In this document: positions 1-7,538 of the stretch, piece by piece
Layout: each line of letters opens with the position of its first letter
Numbering within the stretch: the first letter of the stretch is position 1
Source: an uncultured Rikenellaceae bacterium
GTDB lineage: Bacteria; Bacteroidota; Bacteroidia; Bacteroidales; Rikenellaceae
NCBI GenBank assembly: GCA_947054185.1
Contig: CAMRVW010000021.1
Location: forward strand, 1 to 18,683
Direction: 5' to 3'
Length of the DNA: 18,683 bases
Translations under genes and position numbers: made by a program
Notes under the pieces: generated by a model
Told to the model about the DNA's origin: nothing
Databases searched by the model: none
Seen by the model: only the letters and a program-made list of their open reading frames with translations

Positions 1-21
1 CATCTGCCACACGAGGGTCCG

Positions 22-702
22 TCACACGTCGTCAGAGTTGTATTTGTATCCCAACCGCTTGCCGGTCTGTATCTTTGAGTTTTCTATCTTGGTGGTTATC
101 TGTTCGACGGCTATTATCTTCTGGGTGTCGTACGGAGGCACCAGAAGGTCGAACTCCACGGAATAGAGTATTGCGGTCTCTATTATCTCGGTGAGCACGG
201 GGCGTGTCAGCTCGGCCGAGCCGAAGGTGTCGTAACTGTATTTGTTCTGGCGCTTGCCCTCCACGAAAAAGTGACCGTTGCGGTTAACGAATATGCGGGC
301 AATCAGATAGCCCTCGTCCGAGCTGCGGTTGTATTTGAACGAGTCGGCCAGAAAGTTGTATATGTTGATGATGCCGCAATATGCGTTAAGCGGTGCCTCT
401 TTCACATAGTCGGTAAAGAGCACCGAGTGTTCGCGGTTGAACTTGAATATGTTGGTGTGCATGCTGAATATGAGCATGTCTGATGCCACCTGCAGCTGGG
501 CCTCGAACTTGCCGCGGTCGCGATATTCGGTCTTTATGAGCCGTGACGACTCCACAGCCTCGTTTATCTGGCCCGACATCTCGTGCAACAGATCTTTAAG
601 CTCGACGAACACATCGTAACACTTGTCGAAAGCCTCTATCTTGACCAATGATTTCGTGTCGAGAGCGGTTATTATGCTCTCCCTCTTAGAACCTTCGTCC
701 AT
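22..702 (-). CDS. Conserved-looking hypothetical protein, 226 aa
   Basis: I do not recognise a characterised family. The ORF opens with ATG and ends at a TGA. It has no signal peptide and no membrane segment, so a cytoplasmic protein is likely. The first 60 residues or so are charged and look helical. The middle (about 65-150) is richer in aromatic and hydrophobic residues and looks like a mixed alpha/beta fold, and the tail is lysine-rich. Its composition and codon use match neighbouring genes, which supports a real gene over a shadow ORF. It is divergent from the HAMP-trkH operon across 228 bases. I see only a poor -7-like box on its strand (CGTCTTTG near 764-771), so its promoter is unclear. 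Function cannot be inferred from the sequence alone. Confidence 0.8.
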   Translation of the reverse strand: MDEGSKRESIITALDTKSLVKIEAFDKCYDVFVELKDLLHEMSGQINEAVESSRLIKTEYRDRGKFEAQLQVASDMLIFSMHTNIFKFNREHSVLFTDYVKEAPLNAYCGIINIYNFLADSFKYNRSSDEGYLIARIFVNRNGHFFVEGKRQNKYSYDTFGSAELTRPVLTEIIETAILYSVEFDLLVPPYDTQKIIAVEQITTKIENSKIQTGKRLGYKYNSDDV

Positions 703-878
703 TCCTCGTTGTTTTGGTATGACAAAAAACTTCGCCCGCCCATACGGGAAAAGCCTGCTTTTGAGACAAAGACGGCAAAAACTCTGCCGATTTTAACCCC
801 TTGAAGCGAAAAACGCCGTCTGAAACCCTTCCGCACCTATGGGCGGAGGTGAAATTCAAACGGGCTATAAATTTAAGA

Positions 879-910
879 TTTCTTTTTGTAATACCAAAAT
901 ATTACCTTTG
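879..910 (+). promoter_or_regulatory. Bacteroidota-type promoter for the HAMP-trkH operon
   Basis: TTTC at 879-882, a 20-base spacer, then a perfect -7 box TACCTTTG at 903-910. Transcription would begin around 917, leaving a leader of about 14 bases before the ATG at 931. Confidence 0.65.
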
Positions 911-930
911 CCGGATAAACAAGCAACGCA

Positions 931-1701
931 ATGGGCATACGCACAAAAATACGTCTCGGGTTTGCCTCGCTGGGGTTTCTGCTGATTATTGCGGCAGTGA
1001 TATCCTATTTCGAGCTCGCCCGCCTCAACGACAACTCCCGCCGCATCATCTCAGAGGGGGCCACAAGCGTCAGGCTCTCCAACGACATACTCGATGTCAT
1101 TAACCGAGAAGACTCCAACATACTCGAGTTTTTCCGTCGCAAGGACACCATACTGTTCAACCGTGCCAGCGCCAAGTGCATGGGCGACCTCGACTCGGTG
1201 CTCTATTCCATGAAGGGGTCGTTTCCCGAAAACGCGCTCATAGACACGCTCATAGACCGCAAGGGCATGTACGCCTCGACGGTACGTTCGTTTGCCGACA
1301 GCTCCGATTTCCGCAACGCCACATGGTATTTCACCGTTTACAAGCCCTCTTACAACGGCTTTGTGCGGTCGGTGAAAAATTTCATGCGTTCGACGCAAGA
1401 CCTTGTCTCGCGAGAGGCCGCCGGGGTGCAGCACAGCGCCTATCGCTCCATCATGCAGGGCATAGTGTCGGTGGGGGCGGCGTTGGTGCTGATATTCATG
1501 TTTTATTCGCTGATAGACATCTATTACATATCGCCCACCCTCAAGATAACCAAGGGGCTCAAGAATTTTCTTATGATGCGGGTGCCCTTCAAGGTCGATG
1601 TGTCGGGGCGCGACGAGGTGTTCATGCTCAAAGAGTATGTCGAGCAGCTCATCTTGCGTCTGAAAGCCAAGAAAAACGACGAACAGACATCAAAAAACTA
1701 A
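931..1701 (+). CDS. Membrane sensor-like protein ending after a HAMP domain, no output domain
   Basis: The 256-aa protein has a short cytoplasmic N-terminus, a membrane segment at about 10-27, an extracytoplasmic region of about 145 residues predicted to be mainly helical, and a second membrane segment at about 177-199. It then has a HAMP-like linker (about 200-250) with the expected Pro (P202) and Asp-Glu pair (D228-E229). This is the front half of a chemoreceptor or histidine kinase (four-helix-bundle sensor plus HAMP). The chain stops a few residues after HAMP with a lysine-rich tail. No kinase, cyclase or methyl-accepting domain follows, because trkH starts 3 bases after the stop. The tight spacing implies co-transcription and probably translational coupling with trkH. 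The architecture is read directly. A role in sensing for, or modulating, the potassium transporter is inference. Confidence 0.82.
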   Translation: MGIRTKIRLGFASLGFLLIIAAVISYFELARLNDNSRRIISEGATSVRLSNDILDVINREDSNILEFFRRKDTILFNRASAKCMGDLDSVLYSMKGSFPENALIDTLIDRKGMYASTVRSFADSSDFRNATWYFTVYKPSYNGFVRSVKNFMRSTQDLVSREAAGVQHSAYRSIMQGIVSVGAALVLIFMFYSLIDIYYISPTLKITKGLKNFLMMRVPFKVDVSGRDEVFMLKEYVEQLILRLKAKKNDEQTSKN

Positions 1702-1704
1702 GCG

Positions 1705-3147
1705 ATGAAAGGGCATGTGGTTTTAAGATATGTGGGCATGGTGATGCTGCTCAATGCCTTTTTCATGCTGGCGGCGGCGTGCGTGTCGCTGGTCAACGAC
1801 ATGGACACGGGCTTCTATCCCCTGATGCTCAGCTTTGTGCTTACGGCCATAATGGGCGGCTTCCCCTTCATATTCGTCACCGACCCCGAGCCCATAACCA
1901 CTAAGGAGAGCTATGTGATAGTGGTGTCGGCGTGGGCCATGGTGTGCCTGACGGGCATGTTGCCCTATGTGCTGTGGGGCGGCGAGTTCACGCTCGTCAA
2001 CGCCTGGTTTGAGAGTGTGTCGGGATTCACCACCACCGGCAGCACCATAGTAAACGACGTTGAGGCCCTGCCCAAAGGGTTGCTGTTTTGGCGTTCGTGC
2101 ACCCATCTGCTCGGTGGTGCGGGTATAATACTCTTCGTGCTGGCGATAGTGCCCACCATGGGACGCGCCAAGGTGGCCCTCTCCAACGTGGAGCTCTCGT
2201 CGCTGGCCAAAGAGAACTATCGCTTCCGCATAAGGAAGACCATGCGCATAATAATGGTGGTCTATCTGTTCCTCATAACCACCGAGACGATACTGCTGGC
2301 CATAGCCGGCATGGACTGGTTCGATGCCGTCAACCACTCGTTCTCGACCATCGCCACGGGAGGCTTCAGCACCCGCAACCTCAACATAGCATATTATAAC
2401 AACATCTGGATAGAGATTATCATGATGGTGTTCATGGCGGCCTCGGGCATCCATTTCGGGCTGCTCTTCTCGAGCATAACGGCCAAGCGCAACAACATAT
2501 TCCGTTCCGAGGTGTCGCTCTTTTACATAATATGCCTTGTGGGTGCCTCTGTGATGATAGTCCTCAACCTGTGGAGCACAGACACTTACTCCTTTACCGA
2601 CTCTGTGCGGTACGGCGCCTTTCAGCTTGTGGCCGTCTCGACCACCTCGGGTTTTGCCACCGCCGACTCGGGCGCATGGCCTGCCCTGTCGGTGAGTTTG
2701 CTGATATTCTTCTCGATGATATGCGCGTGTGCCGGCTCCACCACCGGAGGCATAAAGAGCGACAGGCTTCTTATAATGCTCAAGGCCTTCCGCACCCGCC
2801 TGTTGCAGATACAGCACCCCAACGCCATCGTGCGCACCAAGCTCAACGGCGTGACGCTCGACGAGAATACGGTGGGCGGCGTGTTCGTGTTCGTGGCCAT
2901 GTATCTGGTTATATGTATCGTGTGCACGTGGCTTCTGTCGGCTTTGGGCATAGACCTGATGACCTCTTTTAGCGCGTCGGTGGCCTGCCTGGGCAACGTG
3001 GGCGTTGGCTTTGGAGAGGTCAGCTCGCTCGGCAATTTCGCCCTGATGCCGGTGCCGGCCAAGATATTGCTGAGCCTTGTGATGCTCATGGGGCGTCTGG
3101 AGATATTCGGCTTCATTCAGATATTCATGATACGCAGCTGGCGGTAA
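1705..3147 (+). CDS. trkH: TrkH/KtrB-family potassium uptake protein
   Basis: Inner-membrane potassium-translocating subunit of a Trk/Ktr system, 480 aa, the usual TrkH length. The four pore-loop (selectivity-filter) repeats are visible: SGFTTTG around residues 106-112, ATGGF around 217-221, TTSGF at 313-317 and GNVGVGFG from 430. Each has the conserved filter glycine. Many hydrophobic segments fit the four M1-P-M2 repeats plus the extra N-terminal helices of TrkH. The family normally works with a cytoplasmic nucleotide-binding ring (TrkA/KtrA). No trkA is present in this window, so the partner must be encoded elsewhere, or the system relies on something else. The gene is second in an operon with the HAMP protein, with a 3-base gap. 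No clear hairpin terminator follows the stop. Confidence 0.95.
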   Translation: MKGHVVLRYVGMVMLLNAFFMLAAACVSLVNDMDTGFYPLMLSFVLTAIMGGFPFIFVTDPEPITTKESYVIVVSAWAMVCLTGMLPYVLWGGEFTLVNAWFESVSGFTTTGSTIVNDVEALPKGLLFWRSCTHLLGGAGIILFVLAIVPTMGRAKVALSNVELSSLAKENYRFRIRKTMRIIMVVYLFLITTETILLAIAGMDWFDAVNHSFSTIATGGFSTRNLNIAYYNNIWIEIIMMVFMAASGIHFGLLFSSITAKRNNIFRSEVSLFYIICLVGASVMIVLNLWSTDTYSFTDSVRYGAFQLVAVSTTSGFATADSGAWPALSVSLLIFFSMICACAGSTTGGIKSDRLLIMLKAFRTRLLQIQHPNAIVRTKLNGVTLDENTVGGVFVFVAMYLVICIVCTWLLSALGIDLMTSFSASVACLGNVGVGFGEVSSLGNFALMPVPAKILLSLVMLMGRLEIFGFIQIFMIRSWR

Positions 3148-3197
3148 GAGCGCCTTTTGCAGTCCGGAAAAAAATGCGCCCGTTTGATGCGTAAGTG

Positions 3198-3228
3198 TTG
3201 TAACTTGACGCGTTGTTTTGTATTTTTG
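3198..3228 (+). promoter_or_regulatory. Promoter upstream of the SPOR-like protein gene
   Basis: TTG at 3198-3200, a 20-base spacer and a perfect -7 box TATTTTTG at 3221-3228. The predicted transcript has a leader of about 115 bases that includes a small GGCC-rich inverted repeat near 3240-3252. Confidence 0.7.
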
Positions 3229-3351
3229 CAAGGTGTATGGCCGCCACGGCCTTCACATGGCTGCAAAAGGGCAGTGTGCGGCATGCGTGAAAGAGGCCCG
3301 GAATGAGCTGTGGCGGGGCAATCGACTAATGTTTTGTATGCGAGAGGAGAT

Positions 3352-4845
3352 ATGAGACTCTTAAGATTCGTTGTGATATATATATTGTTGCCGCTGTGGT
3401 GCATACCCGCGGCATCGGCCCAGCAGGTGACTCCCCGGCATGAGGGGTTGGCCTCAGACCACGCCTATATGGAGCTGTTGCGCCGCGAGGCTTACCTTAC
3501 GGCGGCGGCCGACTCTTTGGGCGCCATGATATCGCAGCGGCGCAAGATGCTTACTGAAGACCCCGCTTTGCGGGATGTGTACTCGGCCGACATATTGCGT
3601 CTTGAGAGCGAGCTTTTCGACATGCGTAACCGTCTGGGCATGGTGGCCACCAAGACCAACATGATAGAGCAGGAGTATGTGATAAAGAACATGGCGAGCA
3701 TGAGCCTGCCCCAGCCGAGCGTCACCGGCGGCGACGACTTCATAGACGGCAACATGACCGACGAAGAGAAAAAGGCCATGCGCGACGCCGTGCTGGCCGA
3801 CGACCTGCTGGCCTCGCTGGGCCGTCCTTTGCGCGAGGCGGTGGCACGACAAAGAGATATATACGAGCGATATAAGACGGTTGCCGACCGTGGCGAGGCT
3901 GCCACTCTCGATTCTCTGTTCGCAATAGAGACCGCCACCATAAGGTGCCTTGACGACTCGTTGGCCCGCTTCTGGCAGCCCATTTTCGACACCAAGCGAT
4001 ATGCTTATGAGCGCCTTCTCGACAAGCTCGATACCCCTTATGCGGTGATGGAGCCGGCCATAGAGCGTTCTCGCGAGCTTCGTGGCAGCGAGTCGGAGGC
4101 CCTTGCGCGATATGCCGCACCGGCGTTTGCCATGTATGCGCCGCGCCGGCGGTTGCTCTTGCTGTATAAGAGCATACTGGCCGAGCGATTGCAGTCGTCG
4201 GTGTTGTATGACGCCGTGCACACGGCTCTCTCTGAGCCTCTGCGCCGCGATTACGACTATCCGCTTCTGAGGCTGCCCGAGTTGGTGTTTGTCGACTTTG
4301 CCCCCGCCGTGACGGGTGGTGACAGAGCAGTGTCGGCCGACAATCCGCCTGTGCCTCTGGTGGTGCCTTCGCGCGGCGAGCTTTTCAAGATAGAGCTGCT
4401 GACCTCTAATGGCAAACTCTCCGATTATAAGCTCCTGCGTGGCGTTAACGATGTGGAATACCGCGAGATAGCCGGAGGACGCTTTGTCTATTACGCAGGC
4501 TCTTACCGCACCCGCGAGGAGGCCGTGCACGACAGCGACCGCCTGCACCGCAGCGGCCTGAAGACAAAGGTCGCCGCCTGGAAGAACGGCCTTTTGGTCG
4601 ACGAGGATGGCATGGAGATAGAGGAGCGCCCCGTGGGGGACATATTCCGCGTGATGGTTTACTCCATGGACGACACCGCCCGCGACATAATAAAAGATAT
4701 CGCTCCCGACAAAGAGCTGCTCTCGATAGAGGAGCAGGAGCAGACATCGGTGTCGGTGGGGCCGTTCGAGGAGTATGAAAAGGCGCTCTTTTTGGCCAAA
4801 AGCCTGCCGCGCGCAAAGGTGGTGGGCGTCAAGATAGACCGATAG
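3352..4845 (+). CDS. Secreted SPOR-domain-like protein, 497 aa
   Basis: I place the start at the ATG at 3352. A purine-rich GAGAGGAGA lies just upstream, and the product then begins with a clean signal peptide (residues 1-23, Arg-containing n-region, hydrophobic core, cleavage after Ala-Ser-Ala before QQ). A GTG further upstream at 3310 would bury that signal. Residues about 30-130 and 150-260 are charged and helical, likely coiled coil. The C-terminal third has two segments resembling SPOR peptidoglycan-binding modules: about 345-413, with the typical FVYYAGSYRTREEA stretch followed by a Leu-rich helix and a KTKVAAWKNG strand, and about 432-497, with a VGPFEEYEKA stretch. SPOR domains bind denuded glycan strands, so a periplasmic envelope or cell-division role is likely. 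The SPOR call rests on pattern recognition. The N-terminal part is not recognised. Confidence 0.85.
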   Translation: MRLLRFVVIYILLPLWCIPAASAQQVTPRHEGLASDHAYMELLRREAYLTAAADSLGAMISQRRKMLTEDPALRDVYSADILRLESELFDMRNRLGMVATKTNMIEQEYVIKNMASMSLPQPSVTGGDDFIDGNMTDEEKKAMRDAVLADDLLASLGRPLREAVARQRDIYERYKTVADRGEAATLDSLFAIETATIRCLDDSLARFWQPIFDTKRYAYERLLDKLDTPYAVMEPAIERSRELRGSESEALARYAAPAFAMYAPRRRLLLLYKSILAERLQSSVLYDAVHTALSEPLRRDYDYPLLRLPELVFVDFAPAVTGGDRAVSADNPPVPLVVPSRGELFKIELLTSNGKLSDYKLLRGVNDVEYREIAGGRFVYYAGSYRTREEAVHDSDRLHRSGLKTKVAAWKNGLLVDEDGMEIEERPVGDIFRVMVYSMDDTARDIIKDIAPDKELLSIEEQEQTSVSVGPFEEYEKALFLAKSLPRAKVVGVKIDR

Positions 4846-4969
4846 CGTCCGGTCTGTCTGCGCGGCGGCCGCGATATATTGTGCCGTAAGAGTGTCACGA
4901 CAGGGGTCGGCGGTCTCTTGCAGATGTTAATTTAGACATTCGAAAAGATAACGATTCAAAAAAAATCCT

Positions 4970-4977
4970 TATCTTTG
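4970..4977 (+). promoter_or_regulatory. -7 box of the guaB promoter
   Basis: A perfect TATCTTTG followed by CA, 23 bases before the guaB ATG. No good -33 TTTG lies at the expected distance, so only the -7 half is well supported. The leader would be very short, about 15 bases. Confidence 0.65.
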
Positions 4978-4999
4978 CACAAATAAAAAGATTAAAGTT

Positions 5000-6469
5000 A
5001 TGTCGTTTCTTGATGAGAAAATAACAACCGAAGGTCTGACGTTCGATGATGTGTTGTTGATTCCGGCCTATTCGGAGGTTCTTCCGCGCAATGTCAATAT
5101 CGCCTCGCGCTTTTCACGCAATGTATGTATCAACACACCCGTGGTGTCGGCGGCAATGGATACCGTCACCGAGTCGGCCATGGCCATAGCGATGGCTCGT
5201 GTGGGTGGTATCGGCGTCATACACAAGAACATGACTATCGAAGAGCAGGCCGCTCAGGTGCGCAAGGTCAAGAGAGCCGAAAACGGCATGATCTTCGACC
5301 CCGTCACCATTGAGAGAGACAAGAACGTGGGCGACGCTCTGGCACTGATGAAAGACAACAAGATAGGCGGCATTCCCGTTGTCGACGGCAAGAAGCTCGT
5401 TGGCATCGTCACCAACCGCGACCTGCGCTTCCAGACCGACATGGCGCGTCCCATCTCTGAGGTCATGACCTCGGAAGGGCTGGTCACCACCACCAGCACC
5501 GACATACGCCAGGCTGCCGAGCTGTTGCTCGAAAACAAGATAGAGAAACTCCCCGTGGTTAATCAAGACGGTGAGCTTGAGGGTCTTATAACCTATAAGG
5601 ATATAAGCAAGGTGAAAGACAACCCCAATGCCAGCAAAGACGACAAGGGTCGTCTGCGTGTGGCGGCCGGCGTTGGCGTCACCCACGACACCATGGAGCG
5701 TGTTGACGCCCTGGTCAAGGCGGGCGCCGATGCCATTGTTATAGATACCGCTCACGGCCACAGCAAGGGAGTCATAGATATGCTCAAGAGGGTGAAAGCC
5801 AAATATCCCGCTCTCGACGTGGTGGTGGGTAACGTTGCCACCGCCGAGGCTGCCGTGATGCTTGCCGATGCCGGCGCCGACGCCGTCAAGGTGGGCATAG
5901 GCCCCGGTTCGATATGCACCACGCGTGTCATTGCGGGTGTGGGTGTGCCTCAGCTCAACGCCATCTATGACGTGGCCAAGGCGCTCAAAGGCAGGAACGT
6001 GCCCGTTATCGCCGACGGCGGCATACGTTACACCGGCGATATCGTCAAGGCCATCGCCGCAGGTGCCGACTCTGTAATGGCAGGTTCCATGTTTGCCGGT
6101 GTGGAGGAGTCGCCCGGCGAGACCATCATATACAACGGACGCAAGTTCAAGTCATACCGCGGCATGGGTTCTCTGGAGGCCATGCAGAAAGGGTCGAAAG
6201 ACCGTTACTTCCAAGACATGGAAGACGACATCAAAAAGCTCGTCCCCGAGGGTATCGCAGCACGTGTGCCCTATAAGGGAGTGCTCTCAGAGGTTGTCTA
6301 TCAGATAGTTGGCGGTCTGCGTGCCGGTATGGGCTATTGCGGTGCCCACGATATAGAGGCGCTCAAAGGTGCCCGCTTCATACGCATCACCTCTTCAGGC
6401 ATAATGGAGAGCCACCCCCACGACGTCACCATCACGCGCGAGGCCCCCAATTACAGCCGTCAGGACTAA
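5000..6469 (+). CDS. guaB: IMP dehydrogenase
   Basis: Cytoplasmic enzyme oxidising IMP to XMP with NAD+, the committed step of GMP synthesis. At 489 aa it has the standard bacterial length. The N-terminal barrel part carries the family opening (LTFDDVLLIPAYSEVLP). A pair of CBS domains occupies about 95-205. The catalytic loop GPGSICTTR holds the active-site cysteine at residue 306. Downstream are the phosphate-binding DGGIRYTGDIVKA stretch, the YRGMGSLEAM segment and the mobile flap region. Nothing is missing. It is monocistronic as far as the sequence shows: its own -7 box lies upstream and a 560-base gene-free repeat region lies downstream. CBS domains in this family bind purine nucleotides allosterically, so product-level control is probable. 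Confidence 0.98.
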   Translation: MSFLDEKITTEGLTFDDVLLIPAYSEVLPRNVNIASRFSRNVCINTPVVSAAMDTVTESAMAIAMARVGGIGVIHKNMTIEEQAAQVRKVKRAENGMIFDPVTIERDKNVGDALALMKDNKIGGIPVVDGKKLVGIVTNRDLRFQTDMARPISEVMTSEGLVTTTSTDIRQAAELLLENKIEKLPVVNQDGELEGLITYKDISKVKDNPNASKDDKGRLRVAAGVGVTHDTMERVDALVKAGADAIVIDTAHGHSKGVIDMLKRVKAKYPALDVVVGNVATAEAAVMLADAGADAVKVGIGPGSICTTRVIAGVGVPQLNAIYDVAKALKGRNVPVIADGGIRYTGDIVKAIAAGADSVMAGSMFAGVEESPGETIIYNGRKFKSYRGMGSLEAMQKGSKDRYFQDMEDDIKKLVPEGIAARVPYKGVLSEVVYQIVGGLRAGMGYCGAHDIEALKGARFIRITSSGIMESHPHDVTITREAPNYSRQD

Positions 6470-6484
6470 TCGGTGCCGCGGACT

Positions 6485-6516
6485 CCCGGCATGACGGTCT
6501 CCGTTTATATGCCGGG
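6485..6516 (+). terminator. Hairpin just after guaB, possible terminator
   Basis: CCCGGCAT at 6485-6492 pairs with ATGCCGGG at 6509-6516 (8-bp stem, 16-base loop), 15 bases after the guaB stop. No T-run follows, so this may be an RNA-stabilising stem or a weak terminator. Confidence 0.4.
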
Positions 6517-6604
6517 CGCGCTCAGGTCGCTTAAGGATGCGATTGTCGGCGCTTTGTGTCACGGGTGCGGTCGAGGGTGCTTGGGGGCGACCGAAGGTGA
6601 GGCT

Positions 6605-6812
6605 TACTGCGGTCGCAGGGTTTCGGGGGCATTACGCCCCCCCCCCACGCCCCAATAGCTAAACGGCGGTGGCGCCTCCATGCAGTTCAGTGTTTCGGGG
6701 CTTAAGGGAACAAATAGAAATGGTGCCTCTCTTTGAGTAACCGTCGAAAGGCTTCCTGTGGTTGCAGGGCTTCGGGGCAAATAGATAGGGTATCTCTCTT
6801 TGGGTTGACCGG
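6605..6812. repeat. Degenerate tandem repeat with C10 tract in the guaB-thioesterase gap
   Basis: Three diverged units share a core ending in TTCGGGG, at 6605-6629, 6678-6700 and 6755-6777 (spacing 71-77 bases). Units two and three also share an ACAAATAGA...CTCTCTTTG segment downstream (about 6710-6735 and 6777-6802). Unit one instead runs into a GGGGGC/GCCCCC hairpin (6625-6641) and a run of ten C (6637-6646). No gene is evident anywhere in 6470-7033. The rest (6813-6970) is non-coding sequence with no structure I can name. Confidence 0.6.
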
Positions 6813-6971
6813 TGGTAAGGTCATCGCTTTGATGGTATCAGACCCCATACGTCCCGGCGCCGTGTTCATGGCCGGGCGGAGGCGTTCTCCCTGCGGATCT
6901 CCTGCTTGCGGCGGCATGCCTGGGGAGATTTGGTATAATGAATTTTACATGCTTTAGGGCATCTCTTTTTA

Positions 6972-7014
6972 GGTCTTCGTATGACGATCCGTCAGTGCGG
7001 AGACCATGTTTTTT
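6972..7014 (+). terminator. Terminator-like hairpin with T-run just before the thioesterase gene
   Basis: GGTCT at 6972-6976 pairs with AGACC at 7001-7005, enclosing an inner TGACG/CGTCA hairpin (6982-6986 with 6990-6994). A run of six T follows at 7009-7014. It ends only 19 bases before the ATG at 7034, so it either stops read-through from the left or acts as an attenuator in the leader of the next gene. Confidence 0.45.
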
Positions 7015-7033
7015 AAGGTTATAATGTGTTATT

Positions 7034-7435
7034 ATGATAAGTTACGATTATCACATAAGGGTTCCTTACGGCGATGTCGACCGCATGGGCTTTCTTTATC
7101 ATGCCCACTATGTGCGTTATTTCGACATGGCGCGCACTGAGCTTATACGCTCGTTGGGCATCACCAACCTCGAGCTTGAAGAGCAGGGCGTTATGCTCCC
7201 CGTGCTCAACGTCAATATTGATTACGGCATGCCCGCCCACTATGACGACCTGTTGACCATACGGGTGTCGTTGCGTGAGCGTCCTGGCGTAAAATGTGTC
7301 TTTCACTATGAGGTCATGCGCGACGGCGAGACCCTCACCACCGGAAGCGTCACTCTCGCCTTCATGAACAGCACCACCCACAAGGCCATACGTCCGCCTA
7401 AGGTGCTGCTCGACGTTATCGACAAACACATGTAA
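7034..7435 (+). CDS. YbgC/4HBT-family acyl-CoA thioesterase
   Basis: Small hotdog-fold thioesterase of 133 aa, the normal length. The diagnostic N-terminal motif is intact: YGDVDRMGFLYHAHYVRYF, with the catalytic aspartate at D16 and the conserved G19, H23 and Y26. It continues with the aromatic/Arg helix DMARTELIRSLG. This family hydrolyses short-chain or aromatic acyl-CoA thioesters in the cytoplasm. In Proteobacteria YbgC sits with tol-pal, but here there is no such context, so the substrate is unknown. The MATE exporter gene follows 103 bases downstream on the same strand and may be co-transcribed. The only regulatory structure I see is the hairpin plus T-run ending 19 bases upstream. Confidence 0.92.
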   Translation: MISYDYHIRVPYGDVDRMGFLYHAHYVRYFDMARTELIRSLGITNLELEEQGVMLPVLNVNIDYGMPAHYDDLLTIRVSLRERPGVKCVFHYEVMRDGETLTTGSVTLAFMNSTTHKAIRPPKVLLDVIDKHM

Positions 7436-7538
7436 ACACCCCCTCGGCAAGGCGCCGCGTCACCGCCACAGCCGCATCACGGGATGCCGGCATGCGATAC
7501 GTGCGGTGTGCCCGAACTGAACAATAATACAGACGACA

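Noticed and set aside
1723..3231. Long open frame on the minus strand opposite trkH (about 500 codons).
   Set aside because: Rich in His, Arg, Gly and Gln with no family resemblance: an antisense shadow of a well-conserved TrkH gene.
3310..3351. Upstream GTG start for the SPOR-like protein.
   Set aside because: It would bury a clear signal peptide that begins at the ATG at 3352, which has a purine-rich sequence before it.
3454..4548. Open frame of 364 codons opposite the SPOR-like gene.
   Set aside because: Composition is typical of antisense translation, and the plus-strand gene has a signal peptide and a promoter.
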